Assembly (NCBI RefSeq): GCF_949282365.1 | Contig: NZ_CASDOY010000004.1 | Location: 30,966 to 94,965 of the forward strand | Direction: 5' to 3' | Origin: an uncultured Desulfovibrio sp. | GTDB lineage: Bacteria > Desulfobacterota > Desulfovibrionia > Desulfovibrionales > Desulfovibrionaceae | Length of the DNA: 64,000 bases | In this document: positions 24,766 to 34,127 of the stretch, piece by piece | How the letters are laid out: the number at the start of each line of letters is the position of its first letter | How positions within the stretch are numbered: the stretch's first letter is position 1 | Position numbers and translations under genes: made by a program | Notes under the pieces: model-generated | What the model saw: the letters and a program-made list of their open reading frames with translations, nothing else | The model's database searches: none | Told to the model about the DNA's origin: nothing

Positions 24766-26343
24766 CTAGGCGTGCGGTCCTTGCCCTTGCCGCAGTCCCC
24801 GTTCCTGCAGGCGCTTGCGGGCGCGCAGGCTGACCCGGAAAATCCACGACAGCAGGACCACGACCAAAATGCCCATATCGGCCAGCAGCACGCGCGAGGC
24901 GTTGAAATGCTGCTCGAAGCCCCAGAGGGTGGCCCTGTCCCAGGCGGGATGATAGATGAACCAGCCCATGCCTATGGCCAGCCCCAGCATCGCGAAGGCA
25001 AGGGCCAGCCAGGGGGCCGGGATGGCTTCTTCCCAGAAGAAGGACGAACGGTAGAAGCGGCGCCGGGACAGCCAGACCGTGATCAGCACCACCAGGGCGG
25101 CACCGGCGGCCAGGAAGGACAGGCCCTTGAGCAGCGCGCCCGCGATGCCCAGCAGCAGCAGGATCATCGCCATCCAGAAGGCCCTGTTCTGCCGCCGTTC
25201 CAGACCATACGCCACAAAGAGCAGCATGGCCCCGGAAAGGGCGCAGACCAGATGTCCGCCCATGATCAGGGGGCGGGGCAGGAAGGAGAGCTGCGCCACC
25301 ACCGAAGGCAGGGTGGGCAGCATGGCGGAGACCAGCAGGATGCAGCCGCCCACGAAGGTCGTGTAGGCCGCGATGGAATGGGAGATCACCGACAGCCAGC
25401 GCCCGGCTTCCCGCAGGGTGTTGCGGCTCTGCCGGGCCTCGTACACGGCCAGCAGGGCAGCGGCGGCCAGCAGCGGCAGGATGAAGTAGATCAGGCGGAA
25501 CAGCAGCACCCCGGCGAACACGGCCTGCTCGCGCGGGGTATGGGTCAGGTGCAGGATGACCAGCTCGAAGACCCCCACGCCGCCGGGCACATGGGTCAGC
25601 ACCACGGCCACCTGGGCCATGAGGTAGCTGGGCAGGAAGTCGATGAAGCCGATGCCCAGATCACCGGGCAGGAGCACATACATGCAGCCGGCGGCGGCGA
25701 TCAGGTCCACCCCGGCCACCACCATCTGGGCCACCGCGATCCGGGGGACGGGAAAGACGAACTCCTTGCCGAAGATGTGCACCGGTTTGCGGATGGTGAA
25801 GCAGAGCACCAGATAGGACAGCGCGATGGCCAGGAGGATGCCCCCCAGGAAGCGCACGTCATGGATGGGCATCTTGGCCAGCAGCTCGTCGGGGATCACG
25901 GGCGGCGCCAGCAGGAAGACCACGCCGCACAGGCCCAGGGCCCCGACCCAGAAGGTGACCGCCAGCATCAGGACCAGACGCACGATCTCGACCAGGGAAA
26001 AGCCCCAGGCCGAATAGAAGCGGTAGCGGACGCTCGTCCCGCCCAGCAGGGCGCCGAAATTGTAGCTGACGGCCTGTCCCACCAGCGAGACGAGGCCCAC
26101 GCGCGGCAGGGGCAGGGATTTGTGGATGGCCTTCAGGGCCAGCCAGTCATAGCCCACCAGGATGATGTAGTTGACGATCATCAGGCCGATGGAGAAAAAG
26201 ATACTGCCCATGGAGACCTGATGGATGCTCTCCCTGATCTGGGCGATGCTGTAGGCTTTGAGCTTGTGATACAGAAGATATATGGCCAGCACGAAAAGTG
26301 CCGTGATGAGAACAGGCCCCAGGTAACGCAAGTATTTTTTCAT
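24766..26343 (-). CDS. MprF-type lipid flippase domain protein without synthase domain
   Basis: 525 residues, almost all membrane: about 13-14 hydrophobic segments. Matches the N-terminal flippase half of MprF/LPG synthase (UPF0104): the SYNFGALLGGTSVRYRFY and VVLTHVPGGVGVFELVIL blocks are typical. In lysyl-phosphatidylglycerol synthases a cytoplasmic DUF2156 aminoacyl-transfer domain follows; here the protein ends after the last helix with a basic tail (RARKRLQERGLRQG). It may flip an aminoacylated lipid made by another protein, or another lipid. Stands alone with its own terminator. Confidence 0.8.
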   Translation of the reverse strand: MKKYLRYLGPVLITALFVLAIYLLYHKLKAYSIAQIRESIHQVSMGSIFFSIGLMIVNYIILVGYDWLALKAIHKSLPLPRVGLVSLVGQAVSYNFGALLGGTSVRYRFYSAWGFSLVEIVRLVLMLAVTFWVGALGLCGVVFLLAPPVIPDELLAKMPIHDVRFLGGILLAIALSYLVLCFTIRKPVHIFGKEFVFPVPRIAVAQMVVAGVDLIAAAGCMYVLLPGDLGIGFIDFLPSYLMAQVAVVLTHVPGGVGVFELVILHLTHTPREQAVFAGVLLFRLIYFILPLLAAAALLAVYEARQSRNTLREAGRWLSVISHSIAAYTTFVGGCILLVSAMLPTLPSVVAQLSFLPRPLIMGGHLVCALSGAMLLFVAYGLERRQNRAFWMAMILLLLGIAGALLKGLSFLAAGAALVVLITVWLSRRRFYRSSFFWEEAIPAPWLALAFAMLGLAIGMGWFIYHPAWDRATLWGFEQHFNASRVLLADMGILVVVLLSWIFRVSLRARKRLQERGLRQGQGPHA

Positions 26344-26469
26344 GGCGTTCCGGCAAGGTAAGAATGTTGTTCAAACTATCTCCAGCATATACGCAGCGGC
26401 TCCCCTGTGCAAGCGCAACCTCTTTCGCGGTGTCCTGTCGGGCAGGATCCGTCCGCCGGCCGACAGGGC

Positions 26470-26498
26470 TTGACCAATATCCGGGCAGCGGCTATAGT
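26470..26498 (+). promoter_or_regulatory. Sigma-70 promoter of greA
   Basis: TTGACC, 17 bases, TATAGT: one of the best housekeeping promoters in the window. Transcription should begin near 26505, about 75 bases before the greA start codon. Confidence 0.8.
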
Positions 26499-26522
26499 GA
26501 GTCAAACAAATGCATTTTTCAT

Positions 26523-26557
26523 GCGCTCCGCTGCCCGCGCAGCGGACGCTTTTTTTT
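26523..26557 (+). terminator. Terminator/attenuator hairpin in the greA leader
   Basis: GCG(c)TCCGCTG-cccgcg-CAGCGGACGC stem at 26523-26549 followed by eight T residues. It lies between the greA promoter and its start codon, so most transcripts could end as an RNA of about 50 bases. Confidence 0.7.
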
Positions 26558-26580
26558 CATCCGACGAACAGAGGTGTACC

Positions 26581-27075
26581 ATGGCCGTGACCAATATCCC
26601 CATTTCCAAGCAGGGCTACAAGCGACTGGAAGAAGAGCTGGCCCGCCTGAAGAGCGAACGCCCTGCCATCATCCAGGCTATCAAGGAAGCCCGCGAAGAA
26701 GGCGACCTGCGCGAAAACGCCGGCTATGACGCCGCCCGCGAACGCCAGGGCATGGCGGAAGCGCGCATCAAATACATCGAATCGCGCATGGCCCTCTATC
26801 AGGTCGTCGATCTGGACAAGCTGAGCGGCGACAAGGTCATCTTCGGCTCCACCGTGGAGGTGGAAGACGTGGATACCGAAGAAAGCAGGACCTATACCAT
26901 CCTCGGCCCCGATGAAGCCGAACCCGCCAAGGGCTCCATCTCCTTCCTTTCGCCCGTGGGCCAGGCCCTGCTGGGCAAGGAAGTAGGCGATGAAGTGAGC
27001 GTGGACATCCCGCGCGGCCGCGTGACCTACGAGATCGTGGACATCACCTTCCGCGGTTCCAGCATCTTCGACTAG
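26581..27075 (+). CDS. greA: Transcription elongation factor GreA
   Basis: 164 residues, slightly longer than the usual 158. Rescues backtracked RNA polymerase by stimulating transcript cleavage. N-terminal coiled coil with the tip acidic residues in AREEGDLRENAGYDAARERQ, then the C-terminal FKBP-like domain (GSISFLSPVGQALLGKEVGDEV). ATG at 26581 chosen for the GAGGTG site and because upstream in-frame codons lie in the leader hairpin. Preceded by a promoter and an attenuator-like hairpin, followed by a strong terminator: a single-gene unit. Confidence 0.96.
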   Translation: MAVTNIPISKQGYKRLEEELARLKSERPAIIQAIKEAREEGDLRENAGYDAARERQGMAEARIKYIESRMALYQVVDLDKLSGDKVIFGSTVEVEDVDTEESRTYTILGPDEAEPAKGSISFLSPVGQALLGKEVGDEVSVDIPRGRVTYEIVDITFRGSSIFD

Positions 27076-27096
27076 CCGACGTCCTCTGCGCCCGCC

Positions 27097-27131
27097 AAAG
27101 CCCTGTTGCACAGCTGCACAGGGCTTTTTTT
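27097..27131 (+). terminator. Rho-independent terminator after greA
   Basis: GCCCTG(t)TGCA-cagc-TGCACAGGGC stem and seven T residues, 22 bases after the greA stop. Confidence 0.85.
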
Positions 27132-27232
27132 CGCTCCCGGCCCCGCGGCGGCTCGTGACAAAGAGAACTTGGCAGCCCCGGCCCGGCGTGCTATGCTCGC
27201 CGCGATTTACTCTGCCGTACAAAGGTCCACGC

Positions 27233-28336
27233 ATGCCCAATATCTTGCCGCGCATCCTGTACATCCTTGCAGCACTGGCCTGGTTCCTGCTGCTCCGGCC
27301 CAATCCTGTCACCATCGTCATGGCCGGATGCTTCGCCTGCCTGACGCTGCCCAGCTACAGGCGCATGCGCTGCGTGACCCGCCGCTGGCGCAAGCATTTG
27401 CGGCTGCGCCACCCCGGGAGGCCCGGGCAGTTCATCGCCTCCTGCTTCCACCGGCTGCCGCTTTACGGCTATATCCTCCTCGTCGTCTCGGCCGTGGTCA
27501 TCCCCATCAGCACCCTGGTCCTGCTGGTCTCGCCCCAGGTGGCCGGAGGCCTGGCCCGTCTGCGGGAGCTGCAGGCCAACAACTTCCAGCTGCCGCCGGA
27601 ATGGGTCATGCGCGTCCAGGAGCTGCGCCACAGCCTGGCCGCCTATCCCAAGGTGGACAAGATGGTCTCGGAATTCCTCAGCAACCTGGACGCCCTGCTG
27701 GCCGATACCATGGGCCTGCTCATCAACCGCAGCGTGGACGTCCTGGGCGGCACCATGACCGTCCTCTGGACGCTCTTCCTCTTTGTGACGCTGACGGTCA
27801 TCTTTGCCGCCTATGCCGGCAAGATCAACCTGGTCACCGCCCGCATCTGCCACATCCCCGCCACCATGCTGCGCCGCTTCGTCCTGGCCGTTCGCCGGGC
27901 CCTGCAGGGCGTCATGCTGGGCATCGTCCTGGTCGCCATCGCCCAAGGCTTCCTCTGCGGTCTGGGCTTTGCCGTGGCGGGGATCAAGCAGCCCGCCTTC
28001 TGGGGCCTGCTGGCCACTGTGGTGGCCCCCATCCCCTTTGTGGGCACGGCCATCGTCTGGGTACCGCTCTGCATCTCCCTCTGGTTTTCCGGCGATACCA
28101 TGCCCGCCGTGGGTCTGGCGCTCTGGGGGAGCCTGGCCGTCACCAGCGTGGACAACATCCTGCGCCCCCTCTTCCTGCAGCAGGGCATCAAGGCACCCTT
28201 TTTCGTGCTGATCGTCGCCATCCTCTGCGGCCTCGGCAGCTTCGGCCCCATGGGGCTCATCATCGGACCCGTCCTGCTGGCCATCGCCATGCAGGCCGTG
28301 GAAGAGGCCCATCAAACGTATCATCATACAGCCTGA
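27233..28336 (+). CDS. AI-2E/PerM (UPF0118) family membrane protein
   Basis: 367 residues from the ATG at 27233. About eight hydrophobic segments arranged as in the family: two near the N terminus, a long polar central loop (about 110-165), then a cluster in the second half including the conserved GVMLGIVLVAIAQGFLCGLGF and VDNILRPLFLQQGIKAPFF blocks. Members export diverse small solutes or ions; the name AI-2 exporter should not be taken as function. Followed six bases later by the carboxypeptidase gene. Confidence 0.85.
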   Translation: MPNILPRILYILAALAWFLLLRPNPVTIVMAGCFACLTLPSYRRMRCVTRRWRKHLRLRHPGRPGQFIASCFHRLPLYGYILLVVSAVVIPISTLVLLVSPQVAGGLARLRELQANNFQLPPEWVMRVQELRHSLAAYPKVDKMVSEFLSNLDALLADTMGLLINRSVDVLGGTMTVLWTLFLFVTLTVIFAAYAGKINLVTARICHIPATMLRRFVLAVRRALQGVMLGIVLVAIAQGFLCGLGFAVAGIKQPAFWGLLATVVAPIPFVGTAIVWVPLCISLWFSGDTMPAVGLALWGSLAVTSVDNILRPLFLQQGIKAPFFVLIVAILCGLGSFGPMGLIIGPVLLAIAMQAVEEAHQTYHHTA

Positions 28337-28342
28337 GGCACC

Positions 28343-29200
28343 ATGTTCCACTCCCCTTCCCTCCCGGGGCGCTGGCTGTGCGCCCTTGCATGCGTCCTTG
28401 CCCTGCTGTGGCTCCCCGACAACGCCGATGCCGCCCGCAGGGCCCGTGCCGCCGTCATGATCAACCTGAGCACCGGCAAGGTCCTGTACGAGCACAACCC
28501 CAACCTTTCCATCCCGCCCGCCTCCCTGACCAAGGTGATGACCATGTACCTCACCCTGGACAGGATCAAGACCGGCAGGCTGAAGCGCAACACCACCTTC
28601 CGCGTCCATCCCACAGCGCGGGTGGGCGGTTCCAAGATCCGCCTGCGCCCCCGCCAGCAAGTCAGCGTTGACCAGCTCCTCTACGGCATGGCCGTGGCGT
28701 CGGGCAATGACGCGGCCATGGCCATATCCCAGCATATCAGCGGCAACAGCCGCAACTTCACCGCCCAGATGAACCGCAAGGCCCGCCAGCTGGGCATGAA
28801 GAAGACCGTATTCAAGAACCCCACGGGCCTGCCGGCCGCCGGGCAGCGCACCACGGCCCGCGACATGGCCACACTGGCCCGCGCCTATCTGCGCAACCAT
28901 CCCCAGGCCCTGCGCTACCACAAGCAGCGCTCCTTCCGCTTCAACGGGCGCACCCTGGGCGCCACCAACACCCTGCTGGGCATCAACGGTGTGGACGGCC
29001 TGAAAACAGGCTGGACCGTGGCCTCGGGCTACAACATCATCGTCACGGCCCGCCGGGGCAAGACCCGCCTGCTGATCGTGGTCATGGGCGGCAGGAGCCG
29101 TAACGCGCGCGACATGGTGGCCCGCGAGCTTCTGGAGGCCGGGTTCAAGACCCCCGCCTCTCCGGCACAGGTACGCAAGTGCATGCGGGGTATCCTCTAG
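28343..29200 (+). CDS. D-alanyl-D-alanine carboxypeptidase (PBP5/DacF-like)
   Basis: 285 residues with a signal peptide (about 1-30, ending ADA). Trims the terminal D-Ala of peptidoglycan stem peptides. Penicillin-binding motifs are all present: S-L-T-K (active-site Ser near residue 62), S-G-N-D near 120 and K-T-G near 222. It lacks the long C-terminal beta domain and amphipathic anchor of E. coli PBP5, so it is the shorter DacF/PbpG-like form, probably periplasmic and soluble. GGAGG-like GAGG site before the ATG. Confidence 0.9.
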   Translation: MFHSPSLPGRWLCALACVLALLWLPDNADAARRARAAVMINLSTGKVLYEHNPNLSIPPASLTKVMTMYLTLDRIKTGRLKRNTTFRVHPTARVGGSKIRLRPRQQVSVDQLLYGMAVASGNDAAMAISQHISGNSRNFTAQMNRKARQLGMKKTVFKNPTGLPAAGQRTTARDMATLARAYLRNHPQALRYHKQRSFRFNGRTLGATNTLLGINGVDGLKTGWTVASGYNIIVTARRGKTRLLIVVMGGRSRNARDMVARELLEAGFKTPASPAQVRKCMRGIL

Positions 29201-29206
29201 CACGTC

Positions 29207-29235
29207 TTGACCTCGTACGGCACACGTCGTATGTT
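29207..29235 (+). promoter_or_regulatory. Sigma-70 promoter of tatA
   Basis: TTGACC, 17 bases, TATGTT, ending about 47 bases before the tatA start codon and directly after the carboxypeptidase stop. Confidence 0.65.
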
Positions 29236-29281
29236 TCGACTATCAATGGCCTGAACGGCCCAACATCCAAGGGAGGCCCCC

Positions 29282-29488
29282 ATGTTCGGCATCGGCATGC
29301 AGGAACTTTTGCTTATTTTGATCGTAGTGCTGCTCATTTTCGGCGCCAACAAACTGCCGGAAATCGGTGGCGGGCTGGGGCGGGCCATCCGAAATTTCCG
29401 CCGGGCTTCGTCCGAACCTGACGAGATCGACATCACCCCCGGCAAAGACAAAAAGCCCACCTCGGGCGACGATGCCCCCAAAGCGTAG
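29282..29488 (+). CDS. tatA: Twin-arginine translocase subunit TatA
   Basis: 68 residues. N-terminal helix (ELLLILIVVLLIFGANKLPEI) followed by the FGxxKLPE-type hinge, an amphipathic helix (GLGRAIRNFRRA) and an acidic tail, the complete TatA pattern. Forms the pore for export of folded proteins. TatB and TatC are not adjacent. GGGAGG ribosome site. The ACT-domain gene follows 11 bases on. Confidence 0.92.
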   Translation: MFGIGMQELLLILIVVLLIFGANKLPEIGGGLGRAIRNFRRASSEPDEIDITPGKDKKPTSGDDAPKA

Positions 29489-29499
29489 AGGATCCTGCC

Positions 29500-29937
29500 A
29501 TGAAAGCTGAACAACTTTCCGTTTTTCTGGAAAACCGTGCCGGCCGTCTGGCCGAAGTCACCCATACGCTGGCCGAGGCCGGCGTCAACATCCGCGCCCT
29601 TTCGCTGGCGGATACCTCTGATTTCGGCATCCTGCGCCTCATCGTGGACGATCAGGACAAAGCCAAGGCCGTGCTCAAGGAACACGGCTTCACCCTGGGG
29701 CGCACCAGCGTGGTGGCCGTCCAGGTGCCCGATGCGCCGGGCGGGCTGGACAGCGTGCTGCAATTCGTTTCCCAGCACGGCATCAATGTGGAATACATGT
29801 ATGCCTTCATCACCCGTGAGGCGGACTGCGCCATCATGATCTTCCGTTTCGACAAGACCGACCAGGCCGTGGATCTGCTCAAGGCCAATGGCTTCACCAT
29901 CCTGCCGCCGGACCAGCTGTTCGGCGCCAAAGCCTAG
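29500..29937 (+). CDS. Tandem ACT-domain regulatory protein
   Basis: 145 residues made of two ACT domains (about 3-68 and 70-140), the first with LSVFLENRAGRLAEVTHTLAEAGVNI. Stand-alone double ACT proteins bind amino acids and are often linked to branched-chain or aromatic amino-acid metabolism; the ligand is unknown here. No catalytic domain. Ends shortly before a strong terminator. Confidence 0.85.
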   Translation: MKAEQLSVFLENRAGRLAEVTHTLAEAGVNIRALSLADTSDFGILRLIVDDQDKAKAVLKEHGFTLGRTSVVAVQVPDAPGGLDSVLQFVSQHGINVEYMYAFITREADCAIMIFRFDKTDQAVDLLKANGFTILPPDQLFGAKA

Positions 29938-29955
29938 TCGCCCTTCGTTCCGTCA

Positions 29956-29981
29956 GGCCCCGCTTCGGCGGGGCTTTTTTT
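29956..29981 (+). terminator. Rho-independent terminator after the ACT gene
   Basis: GCCCCGC-ttcg-GCGGGGC stem with a stable TTCG loop and seven T residues. Confidence 0.9.
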
Positions 29982-30772
29982 GTGCCGTCCGCATAGCCCG
30001 CTGCCTGCCCTGCGGCCAAAGGGCCGCGTCCGCCTGAGCGTCCGCACGGGCGTGTCGACACGATCCACAGCTTGTCTGGAGGGAGAGGGAAAGCCCTCAT
30101 CTCTGCTGCCGATACCCGTGGCTTCCTTCGTCGCACGGGCGCGGCCTGCGGCCGCCATCCGGTCGATGCCCGCGCGAGAGGGCGTTCCCTTCCCCCAGAC
30201 CCGCCCTTTTCCCGACGCGCTTTTTCAAATGAGCGCGGGAGCATGTGGCAGGAATCCTTCACGGGGCATGCGTGACAGATCTTCGCCATTTGTTTGAAAT
30301 AAATTATAAAATTTGCATCGATACGCCTTAGACCGTCCGCATGGCATGCCGCACGGCAGCGCCTTCGGACAGTGCGCACGCCCCCGGCCTGTCTTTCCTT
30401 ATGGACCGCAAGCACCCGACGTCAGGCCCGCATCCCCGCAGCGAGTCATCCGTACGGGGCCGTCGTACACGCCGCAGGCTCCCGGGGCAGGCCGTTCCGG
30501 CCTGCCCCGGGCGTTCCCTCCTCTGCACATAAAAGTTTTTTACCGCCATATCATGCTTGAATCATTTGATTTTTATCAGAAATTCGCATTTTTTGCAAAA
30601 AAATTCCTTTTTGCCCCTTTTCAAGCGCCAAGAGCGTCTTATCTAGTATCCCGTTGCGGGACCGCAGCAAGGGTTTACGGCGGTCATGACGCGATAATTT
30701 CAGCATCCGCCCCGCGGACGCTGTGCATGCCACCAGGATGTGGCCATAAAAATTTTTGGAGGATCTGACACC
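29982..30772. other. Long intergenic region upstream of groES
   Basis: About 790 bases with no convincing gene. Two AT-rich patches (30285-30315, containing TATAAA, and 30530-30620) and a perfect 14-bp hairpin at 30481-30511. No CIRCE element (TTAGCACTC-N9-GAGTGCTAA) and no clear sigma-32 promoter seen on either strand. Confidence 0.6.
30481..30511. repeat. Perfect 14-bp inverted repeat with 3-base loop
   Basis: CCCGGGGCAGGCCG-TTC-CGGCCTGCCCCGGG. On the plus strand a T-rich stretch (GTTTTTT) follows only after about 23 bases, so it is not a textbook terminator. Confidence 0.8.
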
Positions 30773-31063
30773 ATGAAACTGCAGCCCCTGAACGATCGTG
30801 TGCTGGTCAAGCGCCTGGAAACCGAAGAAAAGACCGCCGGCGGCCTGTACATCCCCGACACCGCCAAGGAAAAGCCCTCCAAGGGTGAAGTCATCGCCAC
30901 CGGTCCCGGCAAGGTCCTGGAAAACGGCACCCGCGTCGAACTGACCGTCAAGCAGGGCGACCTGGTGCTCTTCAACAAGTATGCCGGCACCGAAGTCAAG
31001 CTGGATGGTGTTGAACATCTGGTGATGCGCGAAGAAGACATCCTCGCCGTCCTGACCGACTAA
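30773..31063 (+). CDS. groES: Co-chaperonin GroES
   Basis: 96 residues from the ATG at 30773 with GGAGGA upstream. Caps the GroEL folding chamber. Shows MKLQPLNDRVLVKRLETEEKT, the mobile loop TAGGLYIPDTAKEKPS and the C-terminal EHLVMREEDILAVL. Followed 58 bases later by groEL in the usual operon. The heat-shock control element is not evident. Confidence 0.97.
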   Translation: MKLQPLNDRVLVKRLETEEKTAGGLYIPDTAKEKPSKGEVIATGPGKVLENGTRVELTVKQGDLVLFNKYAGTEVKLDGVEHLVMREEDILAVLTD

Positions 31064-31121
31064 GCATCCGCCCCGTCGTCTTCCCTCTCCGTTTTTCGAT
31101 CATTCCCAGGAGGAAAATATA

Positions 31122-32768
<1,647 letters not shown>

Positions 32769-32802
32769 GCCGCCGCGAAGCCCCCGCTTCCGACTGGATG
32801 AC

Positions 32803-32831
32803 AAAGGCCCCGCTTCGGCGGGGCCTTTTTT
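32803..32831 (+). terminator. Rho-independent terminator of groESL
   Basis: GGCCCCGC-ttcg-GCGGGGCC stem with TTCG loop and six T residues; nearly the same hairpin as that at 29956-29981. Confidence 0.92.
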
Positions 32832-33047
32832 GTATCCGTGACACAGCGATGCCGCGAGCCTATAAGTGCCCATGAGAGGCAAAAGGAGCCGCGGACAGTC
32901 CCCTGCCGTCCCGGGAGCGACGCGAAGTGCTTTTCCCTCCATGCCGCCGGAGCGTCACTGCAAGAGGCGGTCATCGCCTGTGCCCGCGCCTCCAAAAACA
33001 CTGCAAAGGGCCGGGCCATTCGGCATCCCGCCCTGTATCATGGACGC
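32832..33047. other. Short gap between groESL terminator and tRNA-Arg
   Basis: No supported gene or RNA structure; sequence is GC-rich and without a recognisable promoter for the leftward tRNA, which must lie right of 33163. Confidence 0.5.
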
Positions 33048-33078
33048 AAAAAAGGCGACCAGCAGAACTGATCGCCTG
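33048..33078 (-). terminator. Terminator of tRNA-Arg copy 1
   Basis: Minus-strand AGGCGATCAG-ttctg-CTGGTCGCCT stem followed by six T residues, immediately after the tRNA 3' end. Confidence 0.85.
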
Positions 33079-33086
33079 AATTTGCA

Positions 33087-33163
33087 TGGTGCGCCCGAAG
33101 AGATTCGAACTCCTGGCCTACAGGTTCGTAGCCTGTTGCTCTATCCAGCTGAGCTACGAGCGC
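33087..33163 (-). tRNA. tRNA-Arg(ACG), copy 1
   Basis: 77 bases including an encoded CCA. Acceptor GCGCTCG pairs with CGGGCGC, D arm AGCTCAGCTGGATAGAGC, anticodon stem ACAGG/CCTGT with loop CTACGAA (anticodon ACG), T loop TTCGAAT. Same sequence as the copy at 45502-45578. Confidence 0.95.
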
Positions 33164-33582
33164 GTCGTGAGAATGTGTATAGGGGAAACTTGCACCCTTG
33201 TCAAACATTTTCGGGAAAATATTTTTCCCGGCCCTGTTGCGTGCAGCTGTGACCGCATCCCGCCCCGTTGCGCCAAGCTGGCGGCCATGCGGCTGCCTGT
33301 CTTCGCCCGCCGGGCCCGGCCCGGGGACCGGACGCACGGCCATGGCCCCCAAGGGCCCGGCGTGCTCCACGATATCCCGCCACAGCGCCGCCCCTGCCTG
33401 TTCGCCTCGACGGCCGCGCGCCATGAAAAAGGGCGAAACCGTCACATGGCGTGATCATCAGCTGGTGGCACCGGTGCAGACATGTTGCACCATCCGCCCA
33501 GGCGCGGGGCGGGCCTTCCTGTGCGGGGCTCTGGCGGAGATAAAAAAAGGGTCGCGGTCCGCACCGCAACCCGTGATTTTTA
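33164..33582. other. Gap between tRNA-Arg and tRNA-Pro
   Basis: About 420 bases; no gene supported. AT-rich stretch near 33205-33235 (ATTTTCGGGAAAATATTTTTCC) contains a short inverted repeat GGGAAAATATTTTTCC and could hold the leftward tRNA promoter. Confidence 0.5.
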
Positions 33583-33660
33583 TGGTCGGGATGGCGCGAT
33601 TTGAACGCGCGGCCTCAGCGTCCCGAACGCTGCGCTCTAGCCAAACTGAGCCACATCCCG
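33583..33660 (-). tRNA. tRNA-Pro(CGG)
   Basis: 78 bases including CCA. Acceptor CGGGATG pairs with CATCCCG, anticodon stem CAGCG/CGCTG with loop TTCGGGA (anticodon CGG), T loop TTCAAAT. The leading C of the acceptor is typical of bacterial tRNA-Pro. Confidence 0.94.
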
Positions 33661-34127
33661 TTGCAAGAGGAGATATTACACCGACGGGCACCGACTTGCA
33701 AGTGTTTTTTCAAAAAAATTTCCACCGGGCCCTGCCGCCTGGCTCCATGCCTCCTCTGCGCAGGGTACGGGCCTCATCGTGACGGGCAGCGGGGCGAACA
33801 ACTCTCCCAGCCGCCATGCGCGGGAGACGCGCCCCTTCCCGCGCATAGCCGACAGGTCACGGGGCTCGCCGGCATGCGCGGGATAGCCGTGGGGCGATAC
33901 GGGCGGTCATATCGGGTGGCCCTGGTCGCCATGCGCAGGACACGACCTGCAGCCACGGGCAGGATTTCCCCCTATCCTCCCGGGCGCAGCGACAGCTCTG
34001 CGGACCAAGCCTCCACGGCGGGCAGGTTCCTCCCGCAGCAGGGGCTGCGCGTTGACTTTATGCCAAAAGGGGCTACAACCCTGATACCGGTTCGCCTGTC
34101 CGGTAAAAATTCTTTTGAGGTTGCTTT
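33661..34127. other. Intergenic region upstream of the APC permease
   Basis: Holds a promoter at 34052-34079. No gene supported in the rest. Confidence 0.6.
34052..34079 (+). promoter_or_regulatory. Probable sigma-70 promoter of the APC permease operon
   Basis: TTGACT, 16 bases, TACAAC; the start codon is about 48 bases downstream. Confidence 0.55.

Larger units (their letters stand above)
33048..33170. repeat. Direct repeat copy 1 (tRNA-Arg plus terminator)
   Basis: Partner of 45463-45585; see that entry. Confidence 0.85.

Noticed and set aside
30600..30772. CIRCE or sigma-32 element before groES
   Set aside because: No TTAGCACTC-N9-GAGTGCTAA repeat and no CTTGAA/CCCCAT pair at suitable spacing on the plus strand.
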